From contig JAFSRX010000062.1 in NCBI GenBank assembly GCA_017445905.1, positions 1 through 64,000 on the forward strand: a stretch of DNA of 64,000 nt. Direction: 5' to 3'. Of the stretch, positions 1-8,206 are shown piece by piece; positions within the stretch are counted from its first letter, which is position 1, and every line of letters starts with the position of its first letter. Made by a program: the position numbers and the translations under genes. Source of the DNA: Eubacterium sp. (lineage in GTDB: Bacteria > Bacillota > Clostridia > Oscillospirales > Acutalibacteraceae). The notes under the pieces are model-generated. The model saw nothing but the letters and a program-made list of their open reading frames with translations. It had not been told where the DNA came from and did not search any database.

Positions 1-31
1 AATGATTGAAAGCGGCTTCGGCGAAGAATAA
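1..31 (+). CDS. Probable HPr (PTS phosphocarrier) C-terminus, partial
   Basis: Only the last nine codons of a gene entering from the left edge are visible, ending in ESGFGEE and a TAA stop. Clostridial HPr proteins often end in a similar (E/D)xGFGE tail, and the next gene is ptsI, the usual partner of ptsH. The identification rests on that short tail plus synteny, so it could be another small protein. Confidence 0.45.
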   Translation, partial: MIESGFGEE

Positions 32-41
32 GAAATGAAAA

Positions 42-61
42 AGGGCGGAGAAATCCGCCCT
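42..61 (+). other. Intercistronic hairpin before ptsI
   Basis: An 8-bp perfect stem (AGGGCGGA/TCCGCCCT) closed by a GAAA tetraloop lies between the upstream stop codon and the ptsI ribosome binding site. No T-run follows, so a processing or stability hairpin inside a ptsH-ptsI transcript fits better than a terminator. Confidence 0.55.
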
Positions 62-76
62 CTATGAGGTGATTTT

Positions 77-1690
77 ATGTTACAGGGTATAGGCGCTTCT
101 CAGGGCTATGGCATAGGAAAAGCAGTCATAATTGAAGATATAAGCCTTGACTATTCTGCTGTGAAATATACTACTGCAGACGAAGAAAAAGCTCGCCTTA
201 ATAAAGCGGTTGAAGCCTTCACTGCCGAAACAAGAGAAATGGCAGAAGCGCTGAAAGCAAGCGCAGGCGAAAAAGAGGCTGAAATTCTTGAAGGTCATTT
301 AACAATGCTTGCCGACCCGTTTATGCTTTCCCAGATGAATGATAACATTGACGGCGGCGCAGTTGCCGAAGCAGCAGTTGATACTGTTTGCACAATGTTC
401 TACGATATGTTCGCAGGCGTTGAAGATGAAATGATGCGCCAGCGTGCTTCGGATGTCAAGGATATTAAAGACAGCCTTATCAGAATTCTTCTCGGCGTTA
501 AAAGTGTTGATATTGCAGCTGTTCCAAAGGGCTCAATTCTGATTGCAAAGGACTTCACTCCTTCAATGACAAGCCAGATAAACAAGGAAAATGTCAGCGC
601 TATCGTAACCGAGGTTGGCGGTGTTACAAGTCACGGCGCAATTCTTGCCCGTGCAATGGGAATACCTGCTGCACTTTCCGTTATCAATGTTACTCAGATT
701 GTTGAAAACGGCGATATGCTGATTGTAGATGGTTTCAAGGGCAAGGTTTTTACAAAACCCAATGATGCTGAAATTGCTGAATACACAGGCAAGCAAAAGG
801 CATACCTTGAAGAAAAAGAGGGACTGAAGATCTATTTCAATAAGCCGACTGTTACAAAGAGCGGAGCTAAAAAGAAGGTTTACGGAAATATCGGAAAAGC
901 TGAAGACGCTCAGAATGTAATTCAGAATGGCGGCGAGGGAATAGGACTTTTTAGAACGGAATTTTTGTTTATGGACAGAGACCGCGAGCCAACTGAAGAA
1001 GAGCAGTTTGAAGCGTATTCAACCGTTGCAAAGGCAATGGACGGCAAAGAGGTTATAATTAGAACTCTTGATATCGGAGGCGACAAGGCTATTGATTATC
1101 TTAAAATTGAAAAAGAGGAAAACCCGTTTCTCGGCTTCCGTGCGATTCGCTATTGCCTGAAAAACACAGAGCTTTATAAAAAGCAAATCCGTGCGCTTCT
1201 CAGAGCGGCATATTTCGGAGATATAAAGATTATGCTTCCGCTTGTTACTTCGCTCGATGAGGTTAAAGCGGCAAAGGCACTGATTGATGAATGTGCCGCA
1301 GAGCTTGAAAGCGAAGGCTTATCCTATCGAATGGCTCCTTTGGGAGTTATGATTGAAACTCCTTCAGCTGCGCTGATTTCAGATATGCTTGCAAAAGAGG
1401 TTTCATTCTTCTCAATCGGAACAAACGACTTAACAGGCTATACTATGGCTGTTGACCGAGGCAACGCAAATGTCAGCCATTTGTATGACACCTTCCAGCC
1501 CGCTGTTCTTCGTGCGATTGAGATGACAATAAAAAATGCAAAGGCAGCAGGAATTATGGTTGGTATGTGCGGCGAAGCTGCGGCTGACGAACGTTTAATT
1601 CCAAAACTTGTTGAATGGGGACTTGATGAGTTTTCCGTAACTCCTTCATCAATTCTCCAGACAAGAAGAAATATTTGCCAGTGCGAATAA
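77..1690 (+). CDS. ptsI: PTS enzyme I (phosphoenolpyruvate-protein phosphotransferase)
   Basis: Cytoplasmic enzyme that takes phosphate from phosphoenolpyruvate and passes it to HPr, starting all PTS sugar uptake. The 537-aa length is close to the family norm. The N-terminal domain is followed by the swivelling phosphohistidine domain with GGVTSHGAI (active His about residue 186), then the PEP-binding barrel with GLFRTEFLFMDR, IRTLDIGGDK and FSIGTNDL, and the C-terminal catalytic cysteine in GMCGEAAAD (about Cys498). GAGGTG lies six bases before the ATG. It sits 45 bases after what looks like the end of HPr, the normal ptsH-ptsI order, and ends at a strong hairpin. No transporter-specific EII gene is present in the window. 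Confidence 0.97.
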   Translation: MLQGIGASQGYGIGKAVIIEDISLDYSAVKYTTADEEKARLNKAVEAFTAETREMAEALKASAGEKEAEILEGHLTMLADPFMLSQMNDNIDGGAVAEAAVDTVCTMFYDMFAGVEDEMMRQRASDVKDIKDSLIRILLGVKSVDIAAVPKGSILIAKDFTPSMTSQINKENVSAIVTEVGGVTSHGAILARAMGIPAALSVINVTQIVENGDMLIVDGFKGKVFTKPNDAEIAEYTGKQKAYLEEKEGLKIYFNKPTVTKSGAKKKVYGNIGKAEDAQNVIQNGGEGIGLFRTEFLFMDRDREPTEEEQFEAYSTVAKAMDGKEVIIRTLDIGGDKAIDYLKIEKEENPFLGFRAIRYCLKNTELYKKQIRALLRAAYFGDIKIMLPLVTSLDEVKAAKALIDECAAELESEGLSYRMAPLGVMIETPSAALISDMLAKEVSFFSIGTNDLTGYTMAVDRGNANVSHLYDTFQPAVLRAIEMTIKNAKAAGIMVGMCGEAAADERLIPKLVEWGLDEFSVTPSSILQTRRNICQCE

Positions 1691-1702
1691 TAAACATTTT
1701 TT

Positions 1703-1728
1703 AAAGCAGGGAAAATTTTCCCTGCTTT
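1703..1728. terminator. Bidirectional terminator between ptsI and spoVAC
   Basis: A perfect 13-bp inverted repeat (AAAGCAGGGAAAA/TTTTCCCTGCTTT) lies between the stop codons of the convergent ptsI and spoVAC genes. Its outer A/T pairs give a short U tract in either direction. Confidence 0.8.
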
Positions 1729-1729
1729 A

Positions 1730-2173
1730 TTAATATAATTTGAATATGAAAATAATCAGTCCGTAAAGGAATGCGCTCGAAATTCCATAAACAATAACGG
1801 GACCCGCTATTGAAAACATTTGTGCAGCTGTTCCGAGAATAAATCCCTCGTGCTGAAATTCAAGGGCGGGGGAAACAACTGCATTAGCAAAGCCCGAAAT
1901 CGGAACAACTGTTCCTGCTCCTGCATGGCGGGCGATTTTATCATAAACTCCGATACCCGTTAATATTGCGGTTATAATAATTATAATGCTCGGCGTTGCT
2001 AATTTTATATCGTCCTCTTTGAGTCCTGCGCTTTGAAAAATGAAATTCAAAATCTGGGAAAAAGCGCAGATTCCTCCACCAAAAAGAAATGCTTTTATGC
2101 AGTTTTTAATAATTGGAGAATTCGGACTTGCTTTGTCGGTCATTTTTGAATAATCGCTGTTTGAAATGCTCAT
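1730..2173 (-). CDS. spoVAC: Stage V sporulation protein AC
   Basis: Membrane protein of the SpoVA channel that moves dipicolinic acid into the forespore and out during germination. The 147-aa protein has the SpoVAC layout: a short polar N-terminus, then KNCIKAFLFGGGICAFSQ and several hydrophobic segments, with the shared SpoVAC/AE motif HAGAGTVVPISGFANAVVSPA. The reading starts at an ATG preceded on the minus strand by AAGGA. The usual neighbour spoVAD is absent, and the related spoVAE lies 1.2 kb away on the other strand. It supports a spore-forming host. Confidence 0.9.
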   Translation of the reverse strand: MSISNSDYSKMTDKASPNSPIIKNCIKAFLFGGGICAFSQILNFIFQSAGLKEDDIKLATPSIIIIITAILTGIGVYDKIARHAGAGTVVPISGFANAVVSPALEFQHEGFILGTAAQMFSIAGPVIVYGISSAFLYGLIIFIFKLY

Positions 2174-2243
2174 TTTAATCCTTCCTTAAACTATAATTCA
2201 GTCATATTATTTGTGAAAGCGATATTAATATTCTGCTTTTTTC

Positions 2244-2272
2244 TTGACAATATTATTTTGCTTTAGTAAAAT
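2244..2272 (+). promoter_or_regulatory. Promoter of the ABC ATPase gene
   Basis: TTGACA (2244-2249), a 17-base spacer and TAAAAT (2267-2272) form a near-consensus vegetative promoter 31 bases upstream of the GTG start. Confidence 0.75.
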
Positions 2273-2302
2273 TGTTTTAATAAATGATAAGAGGGTGTTA
2301 AT

Positions 2303-3049
2303 GTGCATCTGATAGACGTTAGAAATGTTTATAAAATATATAATCCGGGCGAAAACCAGGTAAATGCGCTTGACGGCGTTTCAATAACTATTGATGAGGG
2401 CGAGTTTGTTGCAATCATCGGTCAGTCGGGATCGGGTAAATCAACGCTGATGAATATGCTCGGTTTGCTTGATACTCCTACAGAGGGTGAATACTATATC
2501 AACGGAAAGCTTGTTGATGATTTAACCGATGACCAGATGAGCGTTATCAGAAATGAACAGATAGGCTTTATTTTCCAGGGCTTTAACCTTATTCCGTCGC
2601 TTTCGGCAGTTGAAAATGTTGAGCTTCCTTTGGTTTATAGAGGAATGCACAGAGAAGAAAGACGAAAGGTTTCAATCGCGGCACTTGAAAAAGTCGGACT
2701 TGCAGACAGAATGGATCATCTTCCAAATGAAATGTCGGGCGGTCAGCAGCAGAGGGTTGCTGTTGCAAGGGCTATTGCCGCAGCGCCACCTGTTATTCTT
2801 GCCGATGAGCCGACCGGTAACCTCGATACCCGCTCAACAAGGGATGTTATGAATATTCTTCATACTCTTAAAGATGAGGGAAGAACTGTTGTTGTTATAA
2901 CCCACGATAACGAAATTGCAATGGAAGCTGAAAGAGTTATAAGAATCCGTGACGGAAAAGTTGTTGAGGATTATATTAACCCCGGCTTTGAAGAAAAATA
3001 CGGAAGAAAAGCAAAAGAGAATAACGAAAATCCGATTGATTTGGGTTAG
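2303..3049 (+). CDS. ABC transporter ATP-binding protein, MacB/LolD type
   Basis: ATPase of the MacB/LolD/FtsE family, which powers lipoprotein, peptide or antibiotic export permeases. The 248 residues carry Walker A (GQSGSGKST, about residue 40), a Q-loop in IFQGFNL, the signature MSGGQQQR, Walker B VILADEP, the D-loop and the switch His in VVITHD. The start is a GTG with GAGGGTG five bases upstream. No permease gene lies next to it, so its partner must be elsewhere or lost. Its TAG stop is formed within the first bases of the foldback element that follows, so the last residues may have been altered by that insertion. Confidence 0.93.
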   Translation: MHLIDVRNVYKIYNPGENQVNALDGVSITIDEGEFVAIIGQSGSGKSTLMNMLGLLDTPTEGEYYINGKLVDDLTDDQMSVIRNEQIGFIFQGFNLIPSLSAVENVELPLVYRGMHREERRKVSIAALEKVGLADRMDHLPNEMSGGQQQRVAVARAIAAAPPVILADEPTGNLDTRSTRDVMNILHTLKDEGRTVVVITHDNEIAMEAERVIRIRDGKVVEDYINPGFEEKYGRKAKENNENPIDLG

Positions 3050-3324
3050 GCAGAGAAAGATGAATCCGAACCGCCTGAAATGCAGTATTTAAGCGAACTT
3101 CGGCATTTTCATTCTTGCTTTGCGCCAGCAAAGCTGCGCCCTCAAATACCAAATTTCATCTTAACTCCAAGCATTTCAGGTGCTTTGCAGTTTAAAATGT
3201 GCAGATTTGGTTTAGGTCAAGGCAAAAAACGCAGGAATACTTTCGTATTCCGAGTATTTTTAACACAGAGATAAGGCGAATCTGCCATTTTAAACCGTGT
3301 TCGGATTCATCTTTCTCTGCCTAA
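3046..3324. mobile_element. 279-bp foldback (MITE-like) element
   Basis: Perfect 26-base terminal inverted repeats lie at 3046-3071 and 3299-3324. Two inner arms are also inverted: CCTGAAATGC (3074-3083) with GCATTTCAGG (3171-3180), and about 17 bases at 3190-3207 with 3279-3295. Smaller hairpins such as GGAATAC-TTTC-GTATTCC lie inside. As RNA this would fold into a three-way junction. There is no convincing open reading frame. TA dinucleotides flank GGCAGAG...CTCTGCC, which would fit a TA target duplication. It could be a non-autonomous element or a structured RNA. Confidence 0.7.
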
Positions 3325-3332
3325 ACAAGAAT

Positions 3333-3371
3333 AAATCACCTGTTTTTGTAAAGAATACGAACAGGTGATTT
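3333..3371 (+). terminator. Hairpin with T-run overlapping the spoVAE ribosome binding site
   Basis: A 12-bp stem (AAATCACCTGTT 3333-3344 / AACAGGTGATTT 3360-3371) is followed by Ts. It looks like an intrinsic terminator for the upstream unit, but its 3' arm contains the AGGTGA that serves as the spoVAE Shine-Dalgarno sequence. Confidence 0.65.
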
Positions 3372-3374
3372 TTT

Positions 3375-3734
3375 ATGTTTTTAATGGTTTTAAAAGCTTT
3401 TTTAATCGGCGGTTTAATCTGTGTTATCGGTCAGATACTCATTGATATAACCAAGATGACTCCCGCAAAAATTCTTGTTTTGTTTGTATGCTCGGGCGTT
3501 CTGCTCGGCGCTTTGGGAATATATGATAAAATTGTTGACTTTGCAGGCGCAGGGGCAACAATTCCCATTGTCGGCTTCGGAAATACGCTGGCAAACGGAG
3601 TTCGTGATGCTGTAAAAGAGCAGGGCTTTGTCGGAGTTGTTACGGGACCTCTTTCAGCCTGCGCAGGCGGAGTAACTGTTGCAATCCTCAGCGGACTGAT
3701 AACGGCGTTTGTAACTAAGCCGAAAGACAAGTAG
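3375..3734 (+). CDS. spoVAE: Stage V sporulation protein AE
   Basis: Small integral membrane component of the SpoVA dipicolinate channel. The 119-aa protein matches the family length and layout: LKAFLIGGLICVIGQILIDIT at the N-terminus, a second hydrophobic stretch, the family motif FAGAGATIPIVGFGNTLANGV and a final membrane helix. AGGTGA lies six bases before the ATG at 3375; an in-frame ATG at 3384 is the alternative. It is unusual in standing apart from spoVAC and without spoVAD. The Shine-Dalgarno sequence is buried in the preceding hairpin, so translation may be limited unless transcription starts inside that hairpin. Confidence 0.9.
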   Translation: MFLMVLKAFLIGGLICVIGQILIDITKMTPAKILVLFVCSGVLLGALGIYDKIVDFAGAGATIPIVGFGNTLANGVRDAVKEQGFVGVVTGPLSACAGGVTVAILSGLITAFVTKPKDK

Positions 3735-3738
3735 AGTT

Positions 3739-3766
3739 GCCGGTAGCCGGTGTCCGGTGGTCAGAA
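3739..3766 (+). repeat. Heptamer tandem repeat tract (GCCGGTA type)
   Basis: Consecutive 7-base units GCCGGTA, GCCGGTG, TCCGGTG and a degenerate fourth follow the spoVAE stop codon. It belongs to the heptamer tract set described in the findings; the tract at 61847 has nearly the same unit. Confidence 0.65.
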
Positions 3767-3804
3767 TTGAGGTCGTACCCTGCACAGCACACAGAAACAA
3801 TGGT

Positions 3805-3833
3805 TTGACATCCATCCCTTCAAAAGCTATAAT
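3805..3833 (+). promoter_or_regulatory. Promoter of the GPH transporter-phosphoesterase unit
   Basis: TTGACA (3805-3810), 17 bases, TATAAT (3828-3833). The predicted start site falls at about 3840, at the edge of the GGAGGGG ribosome binding site, so the untranslated leader would be only about 12 bases. Confidence 0.8.
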
Positions 3834-3851
3834 ACTTTTGGAGGGGATATT

Positions 3852-5369
3852 ATGCCATTAGCTAAAACATATACAAAAAAAGAAGCGGCTCTGTATCTGA
3901 CCGGAATGTTCGGTCAGAATATGATTTATAACATCATTGCAACAGGGCTCTATTTTTATTTTCAGAATGTTATCTGTCTTCCTGCAATAGCTCTCGGATG
4001 GATTTTCGCTATTGCAAGAGTATGGGACGCAATAAACGACCCGATGATGGGCGCAATCGTTGATAAAACAAAAACAAAATGGGGCAAATGCAGACCCTAT
4101 CTTCTTTTTGCGCCGCCCTTTATCTGCTTGATAACCTGCGTAACCTTCCTTAATGGAAATTATGCGGTTGCAAAGGAAAGCGGCAATAAAACAGCAATGT
4201 TTCTGATTGTTGCCTGGGCTGCTATATCATATATCCTCTGGGGTATGAGCTATACTGTCGGCGATATTCCTCTTTGGGGAATTATCAGCCGTATGAGTGA
4301 GGTTGAAAAAGACAGGGCAAAGCTTATTTCTCTTTCCCGAATTGTTGCTTCAATCGGTGCCGCCGCTGTAATAGTTTCAATCGTTGCGCTTTCTCAGGCT
4401 GCTAATGATGCTTTTGGCGAAAATACTAATGCTCAGAAGGGCTTTATTGTTGTTTCAATAGCAATGACGGTTGTTGCTTCTCTTATGTTTGAGTGCGCAG
4501 GTCTCGGAACAAAGGAAAGAGTTCCCGCAAGCGATGAGAGAAAAACAATGAAGGAGAGCATTGCGCTTATGTGGAAATGCCTTCCTTTCAGAAGGCTTCT
4601 TATAAGCGGAATTCTTCGTTCACCGATGCAGCTTATGATGATTGTTGTTTTAACCCTATTTACATATTATTACTGCGACGGAAATCTTCAGCTTGCATTT
4701 ACTGAGCCGTCAAGACTTGTTATTCTTCTCATTGTCGGCGGCGGATATTTTGCAGGGCAGTTTATTGCAATGATTCTCTGTCCGTTCTTAATTGGAAAAA
4801 TGAGCGTTAAAACTCTTTATAATTCAACCGCTTTAACCGCAATTCCCGTTGGACTGATTTTTGTAACCTATCTTATAGCACCTCAGAATTTGATGGATTT
4901 AAAATGGGTTATAATTGATGGAATACTCTTCCTGTTCTCAGGTGCAGGCTTCGGCGTTGTCAACGTTGCCCAGTCAATTATGATATCGGATTGCATTGAT
5001 TATGAGGAATACCATAACGGCTACAGACCCGACGGTATTTTCTTCTCGGGTCAGAGCTTTATAACTAAGTTTTCAGCAGGAATTGCATCAATTATTTCAG
5101 CTTATGTTTATAACTATGTCGGCTACACCGATGTTAATATTGATAAAATGAACAAAGCCCTTGAAAACGGCGCAAGCTTTGCAAGGGACTATGCACAGTA
5201 TTCAAAGGCTATGTGGTTTATTCTGACAATTCCCGCAGCAATAGCATACGCCATTGCAATTATTCCAACTATTAAGTATGAAATCTCAACAAAGGAGCAC
5301 CAGAAAATGCTCGATGTTCTTGTTGAAAGACATTCCAAAATGAACAGCGGAGCCTCGGAGGAGAATTGA
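3852..5369 (+). CDS. GPH-family sugar:cation symporter (MelB/XynB-like)
   Basis: Twelve-helix inner-membrane transporter of the glycoside-pentoside-hexuronide:cation symporter family. The 505-aa protein has the diagnostic N-terminal region WDAINDPMMGAIVDKTKTKWGKCRPYLL, with the conserved aspartates used for cation binding, the DIPLWG motif in the fourth helix region, and the C-terminal SDCIDYEEYHNGYRPDG loop. A GGAGGGG ribosome binding site precedes the ATG. The stop codon overlaps the ATG of the phosphoesterase (TGATG), so the two are translationally coupled. The substrate is not readable from the sequence; the partner enzyme suggests a phosphorylated or phosphodiester compound could be involved. 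Confidence 0.92.
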   Translation: MPLAKTYTKKEAALYLTGMFGQNMIYNIIATGLYFYFQNVICLPAIALGWIFAIARVWDAINDPMMGAIVDKTKTKWGKCRPYLLFAPPFICLITCVTFLNGNYAVAKESGNKTAMFLIVAWAAISYILWGMSYTVGDIPLWGIISRMSEVEKDRAKLISLSRIVASIGAAAVIVSIVALSQAANDAFGENTNAQKGFIVVSIAMTVVASLMFECAGLGTKERVPASDERKTMKESIALMWKCLPFRRLLISGILRSPMQLMMIVVLTLFTYYYCDGNLQLAFTEPSRLVILLIVGGGYFAGQFIAMILCPFLIGKMSVKTLYNSTALTAIPVGLIFVTYLIAPQNLMDLKWVIIDGILFLFSGAGFGVVNVAQSIMISDCIDYEEYHNGYRPDGIFFSGQSFITKFSAGIASIISAYVYNYVGYTDVNIDKMNKALENGASFARDYAQYSKAMWFILTIPAAIAYAIAIIPTIKYEISTKEHQKMLDVLVERHSKMNSGASEEN

Positions 5370-6463
5370 TGAAACTCGAATTTAAGGATAATAAATTCAG
5401 AATACTTATGATTGCCGATACCCAGGAGGGAAAAAGGGTAAATGAAGATACTCTGAGACTAATCAACGCCTCCCTTGATGAAGCAATGCCCGATATGGTT
5501 GTATATAGCGGCGACCAGATATGGGGAAAACGCAATTTCAAAGGGAACGCAAGCGAGGTTGAAAGAGTTTTAAGAGAGCTTACAGAGCCTGTTTCAAAGA
5601 GAAATATTCCATTTGCAATATGCTTCGGAAATCACGACAGACAGGTTGGATTATCCAATGCCGAGCAGTTTGAAATATATAAAAAATTCCCTTGCTTCAT
5701 AGGCGAAACAACACCCGATATAGACGGAACAGGTAATTTTTGTTACGAGATAAAAGACGGGGAAGAAGTTAAATATCTTCTCTATCTTTTCGACAGCCAT
5801 TCCAGTCTGAAAATCGGTTATGATAATGTTCACGAAAACCAGATTGAGTGGTATAAAAAAACAAGGGACAGCTACATAGAAAAAAACGGCGAGCCGATTC
5901 CCTCAGTTGTTATTCAGCATATTCCCGTATGCGAGGTTTTCGAACTCTTAACAAGGGTTAAAAGAACAAAGAGGGGAGCAGTCAGAGGTTTCAGAACTCA
6001 TGACGGCGAGTACTTTGTTCTCAATAAAGAAAGAGTCAACGAAACAGGCTTTATGAAGGAATCCCCTGCCGACCCTCAGGAAAACAGCGGAGAATTTGCA
6101 GCATTTACTGAAAAAGGAGACGTCAGAGGACTATATTTCGGACACGACCATAATAATTCCTTCAACGGCGATATTAACGGAATTGATGTCGGCTATACCC
6201 AGGGCGCAGGTTTCAATGTATATGGTCCCGGTAAAGACAGGGGAACAAGGGTTATTGATTTATATTCAGACGGAACGCTTAAAACCTTTGATTTAAGATA
6301 TAAAAACATTGTCGGTAAAAGAGTTAAGAATAAAATCAAGTACGCAATAATGCAGCTCTGCCCAACGAATATGTTTGATGCAATATCAAGAGCAGCAAAG
6401 TTTTTCGTCTCAGTTGCAGCAATTCTCATAATTGCGCTTATAATAATAACATTTCTTAAATAA
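5369..6463 (+). CDS. Membrane-anchored calcineurin-like metallophosphoesterase
   Basis: Two-metal phosphoesterase. The 364 residues show the fold's metal ligands in order: MIADTQEG, YSGDQIWG, FGNHDRQ, IQHIPVCE and the terminal YFGHDHNN. A single hydrophobic helix at the extreme C-terminus (SVAAILIIALIIITF) should tether it to the membrane. The ATG at 5369 is preferred: GGAGG lies seven bases upstream and the codon overlaps the transporter stop. It is plausibly an acid-phosphatase-like enzyme of the PhoD/Icc class acting on the compound handled by the adjacent symporter. No signal peptide is seen, so a cytoplasmic-facing catalytic domain is likely. Confidence 0.88.
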   Translation: MKLEFKDNKFRILMIADTQEGKRVNEDTLRLINASLDEAMPDMVVYSGDQIWGKRNFKGNASEVERVLRELTEPVSKRNIPFAICFGNHDRQVGLSNAEQFEIYKKFPCFIGETTPDIDGTGNFCYEIKDGEEVKYLLYLFDSHSSLKIGYDNVHENQIEWYKKTRDSYIEKNGEPIPSVVIQHIPVCEVFELLTRVKRTKRGAVRGFRTHDGEYFVLNKERVNETGFMKESPADPQENSGEFAAFTEKGDVRGLYFGHDHNNSFNGDINGIDVGYTQGAGFNVYGPGKDRGTRVIDLYSDGTLKTFDLRYKNIVGKRVKNKIKYAIMQLCPTNMFDAISRAAKFFVSVAAILIIALIIITFLK

Positions 6464-6468
6464 ATTTC

Positions 6469-6497
6469 TTGACAAAACAACTATAATATTATAAAAT
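6469..6497 (+). promoter_or_regulatory. tRNA-Pro promoter
   Basis: TTGACA (6469-6474), 17 bases, TAAAAT (6492-6497), placed 52 bases before the mature tRNA. Confidence 0.75.
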
Positions 6498-6548
6498 ATC
6501 AAAGCGTTCAAAAAGTGATACAGCAATTTGAACGCTGAGATAATTTTT

Positions 6549-6626
6549 CGAGGTGTAACTCAGTTTGGCTAGAGTGCTTGCTTTGGGAGCAAGATGCCGC
6601 AGGTTCAAGTCCTGTCACCTCGACCA
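6549..6626 (+). tRNA. tRNA-Pro (TGG anticodon)
   Basis: The acceptor stem pairs CGAGGTG with CACCTCG, followed by A and an encoded CCA end. The anticodon stem-loop CTTGC-TTTGGGA-GCAAG gives anticodon TGG, and the T arm contains GGTTCAAGTCC. It has its own promoter and terminator. Antisense translation gives the familiar false GLEPAASCSQSK protein, which is not a gene. Confidence 0.96.
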
Positions 6627-6630
6627 ACGG

Positions 6631-6657
6631 GACGGGTTTTTTAACCCGTCTTATTTT
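6631..6657 (+). terminator. tRNA-Pro terminator
   Basis: GACGGGTT-TTTT-AACCCGTC followed by TTATTTTT, immediately after the tRNA CCA end. Confidence 0.85.
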
Positions 6658-6865
6658 TATGCAAATCGCTCTAAATTGGCTTAAACAGGCATTATATGCA
6701 ATATGCGTTTTTTTCAATGGCTGACTTGGGTTGCCATTAGTTGACTTGAGTTTGCCTGAACGCCAACCACTTGCCAACCGTTTAGCAACCGATTTTCGAT
6801 AATAAAATTGCATATTTTCAGCAATTATGGTATTATCATTTATATCAGCAAATGGCGGTGAAAAA

Positions 6866-7525
6866 ATGAATAAAGAGTTGTTTAAAACTATAGAATCATT
6901 TATGTTGGAATGCGTTAAGGAATCTGCTCATGATAAAGAGCATGTTTACAGAGTCCTTAATTATTGTTTGTTTTTTGCTGACGGCGAAAACAATGTCGAT
7001 TATGATATTCTTATTACTGCAGCCCTTTTGCATGATATTGGAAGAGATGGTAAAAAGAAGAATCACGCTGTTGTTGGGGCAGAAATGTCATACAATTTTT
7101 TGAATAGCATCAGTTTCCCTAAAGATAAGATTGAAGCCGTATGCGATGCGATAAAATATCATAACAATAACAGTTATGGCAATCAAGAAACTATTGAAGC
7201 AAAAATACTATATGACGCTGATAAACTAGATGCTGTCGGCGTTATGGGGATAGCCAGAAGTTTAATAGGAATTGGTAATTATAACAATCCCATGTATGCT
7301 ATTATTGATAACAAAATAGATTTAAACGAAAATGCTGACAGCGATACCTATATTAGATATTACCTATCTCATATTACCAAGAACTACGACAGGTTTTTCA
7401 CTGGTAAAGCTAAAGATTTAGCAAACAAAATGAAAGCAGTTGATGAGTACTATATGCAGGAATTCGTTAAAACTGTAAATGATAATCAGTCTTACTCAAG
7501 ACTACTTGATGATATAGTACATTAG
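6866..7525 (+). CDS. HD-domain phosphohydrolase
   Basis: Predicted cytoplasmic metal-dependent phosphohydrolase of the HD superfamily, similar in layout to YedJ/YpgQ-type proteins. The 219 residues contain the ligand set H...HD...D: AHDKEHVYRVLNYC, ALLHDIGRD, KYHNNN and DADKLDAVG. The start at 6866 is chosen because GGCGGTG lies six bases before it; an upstream in-frame ATG at 6827 has no ribosome binding site. The substrate (nucleotide, nucleotide alarmone or other phosphate ester) is unknown. It begins an accessory stretch directly downstream of a tRNA gene. Confidence 0.85.
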   Translation: MNKELFKTIESFMLECVKESAHDKEHVYRVLNYCLFFADGENNVDYDILITAALLHDIGRDGKKKNHAVVGAEMSYNFLNSISFPKDKIEAVCDAIKYHNNNSYGNQETIEAKILYDADKLDAVGVMGIARSLIGIGNYNNPMYAIIDNKIDLNENADSDTYIRYYLSHITKNYDRFFTGKAKDLANKMKAVDEYYMQEFVKTVNDNQSYSRLLDDIVH

Positions 7526-7604
7526 AATAAACTTTGAAAAACGCTTATCGGTTTAAATACTTTGAAGTCAACTGTTTTTACAATTAATTATATTGAGGCA
7601 AGTT

Positions 7605-8168
7605 ATGGAGATTTTGGATTCAATAATTGAAGTGCTATATAAAGAAGAGAATTATTGGAATATTTGCCGCCAGTGTCAGTGCAAGGGGTACTGTTGTATA
7701 GGAGCAAATGTCTTTGTAAATGCTGATGAGTGGTCAAAAATCAAAGAGAATATTCAGTATTTACTGCCTAATGAAAAGACGGAATTAAAAAATAACATTG
7801 ATAAGAGAAAGCAATGCGTTTTTCACACGGATGAAAAATGCTTAATCCATAATATTCGACCCGAAAACTGTAGGTATACACCATATCAAGCAGTTGTGGG
7901 GCGTTTTAACATTTTAAAGTACTCCATGGTTAAGATTGATCCTTTAACAAAAACATGCAAATTTAAGACCGTAAGAAAAAAGATCAGCCAAGAAGAAGGA
8001 CGTTTATTTGAACAGCAGTGTTTTGTATCGCTTCCGAATTATGATACATATACAAAATATGTTTCGTTAAATTGGTTAGCAAATTCCTGTCTTTCAAACA
8101 AAAAAATATTACACGTTTCTGAATGGTTAAAAAAGGAACCGCTGTTTAAGCTATATGAAAAATCTTAA
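7605..8168 (+). CDS. YkgJ-type cysteine-cluster protein
   Basis: Protein of the zinc/iron-chelating CxxCxxCC family (YkgJ/UPF0153), function unproven. In the 187 residues, CRQCQCKGYCC lies near residue 25, CLIHNIRPENCRYTPYQ at about residue 85, and a further CKF follows; together these make the usual eight-cysteine metal site. The ATG at 7605 has GAGG six bases upstream. It is co-directional with the HD gene, 79 bases apart, and ends at a strong bidirectional hairpin. Confidence 0.75.
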   Translation: MEILDSIIEVLYKEENYWNICRQCQCKGYCCIGANVFVNADEWSKIKENIQYLLPNEKTELKNNIDKRKQCVFHTDEKCLIHNIRPENCRYTPYQAVVGRFNILKYSMVKIDPLTKTCKFKTVRKKISQEEGRLFEQQCFVSLPNYDTYTKYVSLNWLANSCLSNKKILHVSEWLKKEPLFKLYEKS

Positions 8169-8181
8169 TTATATATGAAAG

Positions 8182-8202
8182 AGCCTCGGCATCGCCGAGG
8201 CT
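8182..8202. terminator. Bidirectional terminator
   Basis: Perfect 9-bp stem AGCCTCGGC/GCCGAGGCT with a three-base loop between the cysteine-cluster gene and the convergent methyltransferase gene. Confidence 0.8.
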
Positions 8203-8206
8203 TTCG

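Noticed and set aside
6508-6813. 101-aa reading frame on the minus strand over the tRNA-Pro gene
   Set aside because: It contains GLEPAASCSQSK, the well-known false translation of a tRNA antisense strand; the tRNA explains the sequence.
6627-6865. Prophage or island attachment site at the tRNA-Pro 3' end
   Set aside because: The downstream genes are accessory in character, but I found no integrase and no repeated copy of the tRNA end in the window.
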